Of a DNA stretch of 64,000 nt, positions 17,299 to 26,262 are shown piece by piece; within the stretch, counting starts at the first letter, position 1, and each line of letters opens with the position of its first letter. A program made the position numbers and the translations under genes. The DNA is from Alistipes finegoldii DSM 17242 (lineage in GTDB: Bacteria; Bacteroidota; Bacteroidia; Bacteroidales; Rikenellaceae), in the NCBI RefSeq assembly GCF_000265365.1, contig NC_018011.1, positions 372,001 through 436,000 of the forward strand, in the 5' to 3' direction. The notes beneath the pieces were generated by a model that was given only the letters and a program-made list of their open reading frames with translations, was not told the DNA's origin and searched no databases.

Positions 17299-18570
17299 AT
17301 GCTTACGCTAAAGCAAATCCGCGATGACAAAGAGGCCGCGATCCGCAAACTGGCCAAAAAGGGCGTGGACGCCGCACCCGTCATCGAAAAGATCGAAACG
17401 CTGGACGACCGCCGCAAGGCAATTCAGGTAGAATTGGACAATACGCTGGCCGCGCAGAACAAAGCCGCCAAGGAGATCGGCGCGCTGATGGGTCAGGGCC
17501 GCCGCGAAGAGGCCGAGGAGCGCAAACGCTTCGTCGCCGACCTCAAGGAGAAATCGAACCGCCTGCAGGCCGAATCGCGCGAAGTGCAGGAGGAGCTGCA
17601 GGCCGCGATCGTCACGCTGCCCAACTTCCCCGCCGAGATCGTCCCGGAGGGCAAAACCGCAGAGGACAACCTCGTCGTAAAACTCGTCGAAAGCTACACC
17701 GAACTGCCCGAAAACCCGCTGCCCCACTGGGAGCTGGCCCGCAAATACGACATCATCGACTTCGATCTGGGCGTGAAGCTCACGGGCGCCGGATTCCCCG
17801 TCTACAAGGGCAAGGGCGCACGCCTGCAGCGGGCGCTGATCAACTACTTCCTCGACTGCAACACCAAAGCCGGCTATCTCGAAGTCGAGCCGCCGATCAT
17901 GGTCAACGAGGCTTCGGGCTTCGGTACGGGACAACTCCCCGACAAGGAGGGGCAGATGTACCACGCCACGGCCGATAACTTCTACCTGATCCCCACGGCC
18001 GAAGTTCCCGTCACGAACATCTACCGCGACGTGATCCTCGACGAAAAGGATTTCCCCGTAAAAATGACCGCCTACACCCCCTGCTTCCGCCGCGAAGCCG
18101 GTTCCTACGGCAAGGACGTGCGCGGCCTGAACCGCCTGCACCAGTTCGACAAGGTCGAGATCGTGCAGCTGAGCCTGCCCCAGAACTCGTACGAAGCGCT
18201 GGACGGCATGGTGGCGCATGTCGAGTCGATCGTCAAGTCGCTCGGCCTGCCCTACCGCATCCTGCGTCTGTGCGGCGGCGACATGTCGTTCACTTCGGCG
18301 CTCACCTACGACTTCGAGGTCTACTCCGAAGCGCAGAAACGCTGGCTGGAGGTTTCCTCCGTCTCGAACTTCGAATCGTTCCAAGCCAACCGTCTCAAGC
18401 TCCGCTACAAGGACGCCGACAAGAAAACCCAGCTGGCGCACACGCTCAACGGCTCGTCGCTGGCCCTGCCGCGCATCGTCGCCGCCCTGCTCGAAAACTT
18501 CCAGACCCCCGAAGGCATCCGCATTCCCGAAGCGCTGATTCCCTATACGGGTTTTGATATTATCAAATAA
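17299..18570 (+). CDS. serS: seryl-tRNA synthetase
   Basis: A 423-residue class II synthetase with the diagnostic N-terminal tRNA-binding coiled coil (about 25-105, rich in Lys/Glu/Arg/Ala) and the catalytic core: motif 2 TPCFRREAGSYGKDVRGLNR and motif 3 region LAHTLNGSSLALPRIVAALL. It charges tRNA-Ser with serine. Length and start (MLTLKQIRDDKEAAI) match family members. A ferredoxin gene follows 51 bases later with its own promoter. GC-rich and typical of the host, unlike the AT-rich genes on either side. Confidence 0.96.
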   Translation: MLTLKQIRDDKEAAIRKLAKKGVDAAPVIEKIETLDDRRKAIQVELDNTLAAQNKAAKEIGALMGQGRREEAEERKRFVADLKEKSNRLQAESREVQEELQAAIVTLPNFPAEIVPEGKTAEDNLVVKLVESYTELPENPLPHWELARKYDIIDFDLGVKLTGAGFPVYKGKGARLQRALINYFLDCNTKAGYLEVEPPIMVNEASGFGTGQLPDKEGQMYHATADNFYLIPTAEVPVTNIYRDVILDEKDFPVKMTAYTPCFRREAGSYGKDVRGLNRLHQFDKVEIVQLSLPQNSYEALDGMVAHVESIVKSLGLPYRILRLCGGDMSFTSALTYDFEVYSEAQKRWLEVSSVSNFESFQANRLKLRYKDADKKTQLAHTLNGSSLALPRIVAALLENFQTPEGIRIPEALIPYTGFDIIK

Positions 18571-18583
18571 GTTTCTATATTTG
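18553..18583 (+). promoter_or_regulatory. complete promoter for the ferredoxin gene
   Basis: TTTG (18553-18556), a 19-base spacer, then TATATTTG (18576-18583). This is among the best -33/-7 matches in the window. The -33 part lies inside the end of serS. Initiation near 18590 gives a leader of about 30 nt. Confidence 0.65.
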
Positions 18584-18621
18584 TCATTACATACACACAT
18601 TAACAAATAAATTTTTCAAAA

Positions 18622-18789
18622 ATGGCTTACAAAATCACCGACTCCTGCGTTGCCTGCGGTACCTGCATCGGCGAATGTCCGGTAGAGGCTATCTCGGCTG
18701 GCGATATCTATGTAATCGACCCCAACACCTGCATCGACTGCGGCACCTGCGCAGGCGTTTGCCCCAGCGAGGCGATCATTCCGGAATAA
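18622..18789 (+). CDS. 2[4Fe-4S] ferredoxin
   Basis: A 55-residue clostridial-type ferredoxin. Two perfect CxxCxxCxxxCP motifs (CVACGTCIGECP and CIDCGTCAGVCP) sit in pseudo-twofold repeats, each followed by a short xEAI segment. It should carry low-potential electrons in the anaerobic cytoplasm, for example from pyruvate:ferredoxin oxidoreductase. It has its own strong promoter and is closed by a long hairpin, so it is monocistronic. Its two intact motifs contrast with the degraded ferredoxin domain in the Hyf-like operon (7432-8196), for which it could be an electron donor. That link is speculative. Confidence 0.95.
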   Translation: MAYKITDSCVACGTCIGECPVEAISAGDIYVIDPNTCIDCGTCAGVCPSEAIIPE

Positions 18790-18810
18790 CGCACGGTTAC
18801 AACATGGAAC

Positions 18811-18848
18811 AACACGCCCGAAGCATTATGCTTCGGGCGTGTTGTTTA
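18811..18848. terminator. bidirectional terminator after ferredoxin
   Basis: A perfect 15-base-pair stem (18811-18825 with 18829-18843, loop TTA) followed by GTTT. It separates the ferredoxin from the convergent lipoprotein gene ending at 18867. Confidence 0.8.
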
Positions 18849-18866
18849 GGCGTTGGGCTGAGAAAG

Positions 18867-19985
18867 TTATTCAATCGGTTTTCCCGGAATAACAATTCCT
18901 CCAGCTTCTTCCAAAGAATAGCATCTATCTCTCGGAATCTCTATTTTCCAATAATCTCCGGGAAGATCCGGATTAGGCCCCATAAAAATGCCATCCATTG
19001 GAGTTGTCGTAGCAGGCATAATAACTTTTCCAGACTCTCCAGCCGCCTGACGGATTTCTTTCCAATCAACGACCTCAAAAGCAATTCCATTAGACCTTAT
19101 GCCCACCTCTTTATACTTGAAATACACTCTATATGGCAAAGAAGCATAAACATCTTGTTGCTGATCGCACAAATTAATATGATTCAGATACATTACACCT
19201 AGTTTAGAAATACCTTTTCTGAACCCATAATTCATCTCCGGTCTGAAAAACACCTCCACACAATAATGTGGACCGACCTTCATAACATCGGAAGAGTTAG
19301 CCCATGTCAAGCCGGGTTTAATCGCATACGCACCCGGCTGGTCGAAACGAATCAAATAGTTCCCTGCTCCGTCGTTATTGATAATCGTACACTGCGGATC
19401 ATTAAAAACCGATTCCGTGATTTCCAGATTGGGATCAGGATAATCAGGATCTTCAAAATTGACACTGAAATTATAAACTTTACCGAGTGCTACAGAACTC
19501 GGACCTTCGATGCTTGCCACAGGCGACGCCACCCGACAAGTAATGGTTGCCTGTTGGAGCATAATCGGCCCCGACGGGTTCGCAAGATCACGATAATTCC
19601 GTGTTGCCAATATCTGATAAACACCGCATTTTGTAAAACGTAGTTTCAGCGATTTATCGGTCCGTGAAATTTGATCGATGCCGCCGTCTATCGTAGTAAA
19701 GAACGACACGTTTGTACTTATCACTTCTATACCCGCATCAACTCCTGACGTCACGAGGTTAAACGTATAATCTATATCCTTTCCATAATACTCATCGCCA
19801 ATTCCTCTTCCCGCAGGATTACTGACAATGCCGATCTTAGCAATGCCTGCGCGCGTCTGCGGATTATCCGGCGCAAGGTCTTCGGATACTTCGAGGATTT
19901 CCTGCGAGCAGGAACCCGCACACATTACCGCCAATGCACCGAATAGCGGCAGTACGAAATTTGGGAACAAGTAGGATTTTTTCAT
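18867..19985 (-). CDS. lipoprotein of unknown function with Ig/PKD-like strands
   Basis: A 372-residue exported protein: basic start MKKSY, hydrophobic core, lipobox region MCAGSC (Cys at about 26) and an acidic, Pro-rich linker, typical of surface lipoproteins. The middle part reads as beta-rich, with a segment beginning PVASIEGPSSVALGKVYNFS near 150 that is like an Ig/PKD fold. I recognise no enzyme motif. Base composition is lower in GC than the housekeeping genes. It is convergent with the ferredoxin gene. The next lipoprotein upstream has its own terminator, so this gene is probably separately transcribed. Confidence 0.7.
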   Translation of the reverse strand: MKKSYLFPNFVLPLFGALAVMCAGSCSQEILEVSEDLAPDNPQTRAGIAKIGIVSNPAGRGIGDEYYGKDIDYTFNLVTSGVDAGIEVISTNVSFFTTIDGGIDQISRTDKSLKLRFTKCGVYQILATRNYRDLANPSGPIMLQQATITCRVASPVASIEGPSSVALGKVYNFSVNFEDPDYPDPNLEITESVFNDPQCTIINNDGAGNYLIRFDQPGAYAIKPGLTWANSSDVMKVGPHYCVEVFFRPEMNYGFRKGISKLGVMYLNHINLCDQQQDVYASLPYRVYFKYKEVGIRSNGIAFEVVDWKEIRQAAGESGKVIMPATTTPMDGIFMGPNPDLPGDYWKIEIPRDRCYSLEEAGGIVIPGKPIE

Positions 19986-20144
19986 AGCTTAAATTATTTA
20001 AGTGGGTGAATAATAAAAAGCCGCAGGAAAAATATCTGAATTATTCAAATACACAATAAATCAGGCGTATTATTTCATTTTCCGATGAAAATTTTCACAA
20101 ACCGTCTCCATATGTCCGAAGCACATATATATTTCCAATAAAAA

Positions 20145-20171
20145 AACTGCGGTCCAAATTGGACCGCAGTT
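20145..20171 (-). terminator. terminator of the 790-residue lipoprotein gene
   Basis: An 11-base-pair perfect stem (AACTGCGGTCC with its complement) followed on the minus strand by a run of T (20139-20146). Confidence 0.8.
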
Positions 20172-20191
20172 CGATATGATTATTCAAACTC

Positions 20192-22564
20192 TTACAACCT
20201 ATTCAAGAGTTGGAAATCCGTGTTATTATCCAAGTTATTTGAAATCTGCTTTTTCAATCCAGCATTTTCAAATTTCCCACTGTTGCCAATGACAGTCCCC
20301 GACGCAGCAGGACGATCGAATACAAGCGAGCTCGGCATTGCTACTTGGCTTTCGAATACCACGCCATTCTGCTTAACTGAAGTTGACAGAACTGTACATC
20401 CAGAAAGTACACTCGACAGTTTACTTGCATGCAGAATTGTAGCAGCAGACTTCGAAGCAGCTACAGAAGCACCTGAACTCTTCCTTGTCATTGTATAAGG
20501 ACCTATCGGATAATCCTTATCGGTATATCCTTCAGCTGCCTTTTGCCAATAAATATCTTGTCCAAGAACCCAGAAGAAGTCCATCGAACTGGTAGTAAAA
20601 TTACCCATTCCCTCGACACTTCCTTGATATAGAGTAATCGTTGCTGAGTTTTTATCTGCATTAAGCTTTCCGGTAAATCCGGGATAACCACCGTTAATAA
20701 TATAATATTTTCCCTGCAAAAGTGCCCGTCCTGTAAGAGTCAGGACACTTCCATCCTCCGGATCGGTATATAAACTCTGGCCTTCCAATATCTCAAAATT
20801 TCCGGTAGCACTATCGAATTTAGCCGACGGAAGAATCTGCGACTGGTCACGAATCGTAGTAATGCCCCATCCTTGTAATTTATAGGATGAATTAGCAACC
20901 CCCTGAATGAACGTAACGTCGAAAGAAAGCGGCGCAGCATTCACCTCAGACGAAGTGCTGGTTAAAGTCCACGTACCGAGCCATGCCTTGTAAGCATCGG
21001 AAGCCTCCCCACCACCTTCAGTAGTGGCTGCGACATGCTTTGTAGTCGATTTACCAGCCGAATCCGTAACTTTTAAAATACAAGTATAGGAAGTAGCGGG
21101 ATCTAATCCACTAAAGGTTACTCCAATTCCGGGATTCTGAACAAGCCCGTCCAACCATCCGTCTTTAGTAGACATATCTGTTCCGTTCTGAGTAACTATA
21201 GCATCATAAGAAGCTCCCTGAGCAAGTACTTTTTCAACATCCGAAGTTAAAAATACTCCATAATACGCACCTGTTGCAGTCGGAGCATAGGCTCCCATAT
21301 AAACCTTAGTGTCTGTATTTGCACCATTAGCATCTCCAGCACGAAGTGTCAAAGTCAGTTCCGGACCATCGCCCGTTTCACCGTCATCTGCAAGTGTGGT
21401 AAACCTCTCTTTGGTCACTGCCGTTGTTCCAGCAGTTCCGTTACATCCGAAAGCGACGACACAATATTCCGTTTCAGGATCAAAAGGAATATGTTGCTCT
21501 ATCAGCTCCTTAGAATAGCCATCAGGACCCGTAGACAAATATTTGGTAACATCACCGTCATTCGCGCCAATAATAGCTGCAATCAACTGATTGTCATCAG
21601 GTATCTGATCGACAACGGAAGCCGGATAAATATCAAAATAATAGGTATCGGAATTATTAGACGGAGTAATGTTAATATCAGCGCCTTTCGCTCCGATATT
21701 CGTTACAGCGATAGTAAAAGTCAAATCGCCGCCCTGAGCAGCATCAGTAGTTGCCGAAGCTGAATCGACCGTTGTTTTTCCATTGGCACTCGTAACGGAA
21801 ACAATCGCCGTAACCGCCGTAGCAGCAGGCACACCGCGGCAAGGCAGATCATAACCTTCAGCGCTGTTTATCTTCTCAACCTGCTCAGTCTTAAGTGTCG
21901 GATCAGTCGTAACTCCGGCCAAAATCTCAGCAAGCGTTTTTCCCTCGGCAAGCGCCTTATCGACAGCAGATTTCATAAGGAATGCCGCTTTTGCCGAAAC
22001 TATATCCGAGGACTTGATATGGCAGGTGACATACGAAGAAGTGTTCGCACCGCTGGCGTCGCCCGCTCTCATGGAAAGGGTCAATTCAGGAGCAGGCTCC
22101 GGAGCATCGTCCGTCTTGAACGCCTCTTTCACCAGATCGGAGGTGAAGCGGCCGTCGGTCAGCATGCCGAGCGCAACGGCGTAGTAGTCGGTGCCGGCCG
22201 TCAGATCGGTGATTTTCTGCGGTGCGCTTCCCTTGACGAGGGCCGTTGCGAGATACTCGCTGAGCGGCAGCACCTTCTTATCCGCAATAGCTTTCAGATT
22301 GTCGAGAATATGCTGGGCATAGGCCGCGTCGGACTCGAACGTGTCGAACTCGGCCTTCTTTACAGCCGCATAATAGTAGGTAGCTTGGTCGTTGCTGGGA
22401 GTTACCGTTACGGTAGCTTCGGTCTGGGCTACATCCGAAACAGCGACACTAAACGAATAAGAGGGGGGGGGTCCGACTTTGTCGTCGTCGTCATTACAGC
22501 CTGAGGTGACAAACAGAAGAGTCACGGCTGCCAATAACATGCGCAAGTAAGATTTGAGCGTCAT
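20192..22564 (-). CDS. giant modular lipoprotein, paralogue 1
   Basis: A 790-residue lipoprotein: signal peptide, lipobox VTSGC (Cys at about 23), then Asp-rich residues and Pro-Pro-Pro. The PPP is encoded by nine consecutive C on the coding strand. The body consists of beta-rich modules of about 110-120 residues in two alternating types. One contains VTPSNDxxTYY, a long helical insert and YYAVALG/YCVVAFG. The other begins ELTLxxRAGDAxGANT. The last 270 residues form a different, lipocalin-like domain starting AYKAWLGTWTLTSTSS near 525. It is clearly homologous to the gene at 22971-25973, including leader and signal peptide. Probably cell-surface; ligand unknown. Confidence 0.78.
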   Translation of the reverse strand: MTLKSYLRMLLAAVTLLFVTSGCNDDDDKVGPPPSYSFSVAVSDVAQTEATVTVTPSNDQATYYYAAVKKAEFDTFESDAAYAQHILDNLKAIADKKVLPLSEYLATALVKGSAPQKITDLTAGTDYYAVALGMLTDGRFTSDLVKEAFKTDDAPEPAPELTLSMRAGDASGANTSSYVTCHIKSSDIVSAKAAFLMKSAVDKALAEGKTLAEILAGVTTDPTLKTEQVEKINSAEGYDLPCRGVPAATAVTAIVSVTSANGKTTVDSASATTDAAQGGDLTFTIAVTNIGAKGADINITPSNNSDTYYFDIYPASVVDQIPDDNQLIAAIIGANDGDVTKYLSTGPDGYSKELIEQHIPFDPETEYCVVAFGCNGTAGTTAVTKERFTTLADDGETGDGPELTLTLRAGDANGANTDTKVYMGAYAPTATGAYYGVFLTSDVEKVLAQGASYDAIVTQNGTDMSTKDGWLDGLVQNPGIGVTFSGLDPATSYTCILKVTDSAGKSTTKHVAATTEGGGEASDAYKAWLGTWTLTSTSSEVNAAPLSFDVTFIQGVANSSYKLQGWGITTIRDQSQILPSAKFDSATGNFEILEGQSLYTDPEDGSVLTLTGRALLQGKYYIINGGYPGFTGKLNADKNSATITLYQGSVEGMGNFTTSSMDFFWVLGQDIYWQKAAEGYTDKDYPIGPYTMTRKSSGASVAASKSAATILHASKLSSVLSGCTVLSTSVKQNGVVFESQVAMPSSLVFDRPAASGTVIGNSGKFENAGLKKQISNNLDNNTDFQLLNRL
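22463..22471 (+). repeat. G9 homopolymer inside lipoprotein gene
   Basis: Nine G on the plus strand (nine C in the coding strand) encode Pro-Pro-Pro about ten residues after the lipobox Cys. A one-base slip would frameshift the whole mature protein. Confidence 0.9.
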
Positions 22565-22644
22565 AGGCTTAAAATTAAATTAATAAAATTGACAAGATAT
22601 AACAATTCGTCCGGCAAGGAACGCTAAAAATTATATTACGTTAG

Positions 22645-22652
22645 CAAATATA
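22645..22652 (-). promoter_or_regulatory. -7 box for lipoprotein paralogue 1
   Basis: TATATTTG on the minus strand, about 80 nt upstream of the ATG at 22564. The leader between shares sequence with the other paralogue's leader. The rest of the 22565-22970 gap holds AT-rich sequence and the neighbour's terminator. Confidence 0.5.
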
Positions 22653-22912
22653 AGTATTTATATTCGTAATTGTATCATTCAGATACAAGAAAAACGGCAT
22701 GCCGGATCAGGTTTCGCAGGCCGTTTGATTACAATATTGAGAAATCCGGGGGCATTTGATTACAAAATCCAATCATCGACGGCAATATTCAGTAATATTT
22801 CCGAAGGAAAAAATATTTTTCAGATTTTTTCAAAAAATTTATTTTCGACGCATGCCGGACCTCGGCGCGGGCCGGACATTCCGGGATCGGCTTCCCGAAA
22901 GCCGATTTCCAC

Positions 22913-22947
22913 AGACAAAAAAGCTGCGGCGCATATGCGCCGCAGCT
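22913..22947 (-). terminator. terminator of lipoprotein paralogue 2
   Basis: A 12-base-pair perfect stem (22922-22933 with 22936-22947) followed on the minus strand by six T (22916-22921). Confidence 0.8.
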
Positions 22948-22970
22948 CGATTATAGGAATACGGAAGAGG

Positions 22971-25900
22971 CTATCTTCTGGGAGTCCGGACTCTGTTTTT
23001 CGGAGACCGGGCCGCAGCCGCCGTCTTCAAGGAGACCTCTTCAGCCTGCTTCAAGCCTGCATTTATGCCGACAAGGCATTTGATCTGAGCGGGTTTGCCA
23101 CCGGATAACGCCTCTGCGTTGCCGGACATTTCCGCACCCCGGACCATCTTTTCGGACAGGGCCGAGGTCCGCTCCCGGCGCAGATTTATCAACTGCGAAG
23201 CAGCGGCCTGCGGCATGTTCGGCTCTTCGAGCGGCCGGAAAACCTTCGGGACATCGAGTCCGGGCAGCAGCGAACTGCACAACACGGGTAGTTTAACGCC
23301 TGCGGCCGCGGCTTTCGACGCTCCCGACAGTTCGGAGATGGGCGAGGCCCCGGACTTGGTGAAGCGCACTCCCAGCCGGAAGATTTCACCGACATTGCCC
23401 GATGCGTCTTCGGCGACGGCGAGGAAGGTGCACTGGGTATCCCACGAGCAGGTGAAATTAATCTTCGCGGCATCCTTCACGCCCTGAGACTTCAGCGCGT
23501 TGATGATCGTGGCTTCGGAAACCGCTCCGGGGTCCGTATAATCGCCGGTATAAAGGGCTACGTACCAATGCGCGGCATCCGCCGAAGAGGTAACCGTTGC
23601 GGGAATATACGCTTTTCCCGACGCATTGGATGATACTCCGGCTGCAACGATCTCGTCGCCGTCGAAGTACTTGTCGTAGGCCGCCTCCACCGTCGCGGAA
23701 CCGGCTACGGCTTCGAGCGTCGTGAATATTTCGCCGACGGCAGGCGTGCCGACAACGTTGCCACTCAGGTCCACACATGCGGCATAAGGCCTGTAGGCCG
23801 TTTTGGAAGAGAGTTTGCCGTACGCATAGGAAGCGCCCGAATACCAAGCGCCCAGCCCGGCGATAACCTGCACGGGAGTCAGATTTCCGTATTGCGCCGT
23901 ACCGTAGAGCGCAAACATGTCCGTTACGTGCGACACAAGCGCTTCGGCGTTTCCGCCCAGCTGGGTATAGCTGGCATCGGAAATCACGTCCCAAATATAG
24001 GTAACGGGCTCTTTGGTCGTCTCCACGGTTACCGTCGCACCGCCGGAGGTGATGTCTTCGACTTTGAAGGTGAATCCGGTACCCGCGGCGTCAGGCCCGG
24101 CGCCCGCCGTGAACTTGGCTTTCGTGACGCCCGTCGTCGCCGAAGCGCCGTCGTATCCGAACGCAACGAGATAATATTCGGCGCCGGGCATCATGGCGAG
24201 TTCCCCACCGAAATCCGTAGGTACGGTCGCATAATCGCCGGTCACCAGAAGCCACGAGATAATCTGGCCGTACTTCTGCTCGACGGAAGCGATGATCTCG
24301 GCATCGGACATGCCCTTGATTTCATCGGCCAGCATGAAATCGAGCATATAGGGATCTTCGTCGTTGGAGGCCGTAATCGCAGCCGTCACACCGCCGGGAA
24401 TCGGCTCCGCCGAGGTGTCGATAGCGATCGACAGCGTCAGATCGGAGGTCGCCGCTGTCTCCGTTGTAAACTCATGGCGCGTAACGGCCGTCGTCGCCGC
24501 CGTATTGTACCCGAAGGCAAGCACGTAATAGGAGGTCCCGGCCGTCAGGGAGGTCGGTTTGTAACCGTCTTCGCCTTGGCTCAGCATTCCGGCGATGCCG
24601 CCGTATTTCGCATAGGTTTCATCGAGCGCCGCGATCAGCGAAGCGTCATCGGCAAAATTCTCGTCGATCAGTTTTTTGGGCTGGATATCGAAGAAATAGG
24701 TCTCGGTATCGTTCGAGGGCGTCACGGTCACCATGGCCGAGGTGGCTTTCAGCTCCGTCACCGCAATGGAGAAAGTGAGGTCCGACGGCGGCACGTCACC
24801 GGAGGTCGTAGAGACGTTTTCGCTCTTCACCGTGGAGCGTCCGCCGGCCGAAACGACTTTGAAAATCACCGTATAATCCGTCGAAGGCACGATCACGTCG
24901 CCCGCCAGCGTCAGGCCGAGACCTCCCTTCGCATTCAGGGCGGCAATATCCTCGCTCTTGACATCCTGACCGTTGGCATCGGCGATATTTTCGAGCGAAG
25001 CGCCCTGCCCGATAAAATCATCCACGATTTGCTTCGGAAGACACGCCATCTTGGCGGATACGGCGGCCTCCGACACGGCAGTGCAGTAGATCATCGTCGA
25101 GGTATTGTTTCCGTCGGCATCGCCGGCGCGGGCCGAGAAGGCCAGATCAGGCGCTTCGCCCGTAGGCGCCGTCGTCGAGAATTTGTACATCTGCAGCTCC
25201 GAGGTAGGTTCCTCCTTCTCGGCATCGTAGCCGATGGCGTAGACATAGTATTCGGTTCCGGGCTTCAGAGCGAGCATCCCTTCGAACATCTCCGCAGGGT
25301 AACCGTCCGGTCCCTGCGTCAGATAGGCGGGAATGATCGCGTCCAAAACGTCGGCGAGAATCTCGTCCTCGGACATTCCCTCGTAGGCCGCCGCCGCAAT
25401 CACGTCGAAATAATAGGGAGCTTCGTCGTCGGAGGGAATGACGGCGATATCGGCGGCCGTCATGGTGATATTCTCCACCTTGAATTCGAAGGTCAGCTCC
25501 GTCGGTTCGGGGGTCGCCGTCGTGAACGGCGTCTTCTTCAAATCGGACGTAACCCGGCCCTCCGGCGTAATGCCGTATACATAGGCATAGTAGTCGGTCG
25601 AAGGCTCCAGCGTGACGAATTTGATCGGTTCGCTTCCCGTGGCGATTACGGTTTCCAGATAGGCTTTAAAGGTCAGCTGCTTTTTTTCGGCCTGAGCCTT
25701 CAGATAATCGATATCGTCGTCCAGATAAGCCTCGTCGGATCCCAATTTATCGAAATCGGCCTTTTTGACGACAGAGCAATAATAGGTAGCCAGCGCATCG
25801 CTGGGAGTTACGGTAACCACGGCGTCGGCAACCCTGATATCCGAAACGGCTATATCAAAGGTGTACTTTTCCGAGGGGGGGGGAATTTCTTCGTCCGAAT

Positions 25901-25973
25901 CTTTGCAACCGACCGCCACGAACAGAAGAGCAATGGCAGCCGATAACACACGCATGTAGGATCTAAGTGTCAT
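22971..25973 (-). CDS. giant modular lipoprotein, paralogue 2
   Basis: A 1000-residue lipoprotein with the same plan as paralogue 1: start MTLRSYMRVLSAA, lipobox VAVGC (Cys at about 23), acidic stretch and Pro-Pro-Pro encoded by nine C. It contains about six modules of roughly 115 residues. Repeated landmarks are VTPSDALATYY or VTPSNDTETYFFDI, a helical insert, and YYVLAFGYNxxxTTAVTxxxFTT; one RAGDADGNNTST-type module lies near 275-395. The C-terminal 150 residues are basic and low in recognisable structure. The modules look like fibronectin-III-type beta sandwiches, which is an inference. Probably a surface adhesin or binding protein with variable module number. Confidence 0.78.
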   Translation of the reverse strand: MTLRSYMRVLSAAIALLFVAVGCKDSDEEIPPPSEKYTFDIAVSDIRVADAVVTVTPSDALATYYCSVVKKADFDKLGSDEAYLDDDIDYLKAQAEKKQLTFKAYLETVIATGSEPIKFVTLEPSTDYYAYVYGITPEGRVTSDLKKTPFTTATPEPTELTFEFKVENITMTAADIAVIPSDDEAPYYFDVIAAAAYEGMSEDEILADVLDAIIPAYLTQGPDGYPAEMFEGMLALKPGTEYYVYAIGYDAEKEEPTSELQMYKFSTTAPTGEAPDLAFSARAGDADGNNTSTMIYCTAVSEAAVSAKMACLPKQIVDDFIGQGASLENIADANGQDVKSEDIAALNAKGGLGLTLAGDVIVPSTDYTVIFKVVSAGGRSTVKSENVSTTSGDVPPSDLTFSIAVTELKATSAMVTVTPSNDTETYFFDIQPKKLIDENFADDASLIAALDETYAKYGGIAGMLSQGEDGYKPTSLTAGTSYYVLAFGYNTAATTAVTRHEFTTETAATSDLTLSIAIDTSAEPIPGGVTAAITASNDEDPYMLDFMLADEIKGMSDAEIIASVEQKYGQIISWLLVTGDYATVPTDFGGELAMMPGAEYYLVAFGYDGASATTGVTKAKFTAGAGPDAAGTGFTFKVEDITSGGATVTVETTKEPVTYIWDVISDASYTQLGGNAEALVSHVTDMFALYGTAQYGNLTPVQVIAGLGAWYSGASYAYGKLSSKTAYRPYAACVDLSGNVVGTPAVGEIFTTLEAVAGSATVEAAYDKYFDGDEIVAAGVSSNASGKAYIPATVTSSADAAHWYVALYTGDYTDPGAVSEATIINALKSQGVKDAAKINFTCSWDTQCTFLAVAEDASGNVGEIFRLGVRFTKSGASPISELSGASKAAAAGVKLPVLCSSLLPGLDVPKVFRPLEEPNMPQAAASQLINLRRERTSALSEKMVRGAEMSGNAEALSGGKPAQIKCLVGINAGLKQAEEVSLKTAAAARSPKNRVRTPRR
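25875..25883 (+). repeat. G9 homopolymer inside lipoprotein gene
   Basis: Nine G on the plus strand encode Pro-Pro-Pro in the linker after the lipobox of paralogue 2, at the same place as in paralogue 1. Confidence 0.9.
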
Positions 25974-26054
25974 AGGCTTAAATTTTAATTAGTAAACAGA
26001 CAGAATCGACATAACCATTCTTCCGGCAAGGGTTTTACAGAATCGCTACGCAGG

Positions 26055-26062
26055 TAAAGATA
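26055..26062 (-). promoter_or_regulatory. -7-like box for lipoprotein paralogue 2
   Basis: TATCTTTA on the minus strand (one mismatch to TAnnTTTG), about 82 nt upstream of the ATG, the same spacing as the box of paralogue 1. The leader between holds the shared CCTTGCCGGA-type segment. Confidence 0.4.
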
Positions 26063-26102
26063 GGCATTTATCCCTGCGGTTGTACCGGCAGGCTCCGGCA
26101 CG

Positions 26103-26134
26103 AAACGTCCGCCGAATCCATCCGGCGGACGTTT
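26103..26134 (-). terminator. terminator downstream of namZ
   Basis: A 12-base-pair stem (26103-26114 with 26123-26134). The T-tract after it on the minus strand is short. About 130 bases separate it from the namZ stop, with no gene between. Confidence 0.55.
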
Positions 26135-26262
26135 TGGTTACAACTCGGCAGAGTTATCCCGTTATCGGTTACGAACCGGAACCGATTGCGAAGATATGTA
26201 GCAAATATGCAGGTGAAAAAAATTCCGAATAAAAATTAAAATCCACTCAAAAACAGGGAGTT

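Noticed and set aside
18675..19202. Frame overlapping the ferredoxin and reading into the lipoprotein region
   Set aside because: It starts inside the ferredoxin in a wrong frame and reads through the terminator hairpin.
23892..25946. 684-codon plus-strand frame opposite lipoprotein paralogue 2
   Set aside because: Arg/Gly/His-rich antisense shadow with no start context or fold, while the minus frame has a lipobox and repeated modules.
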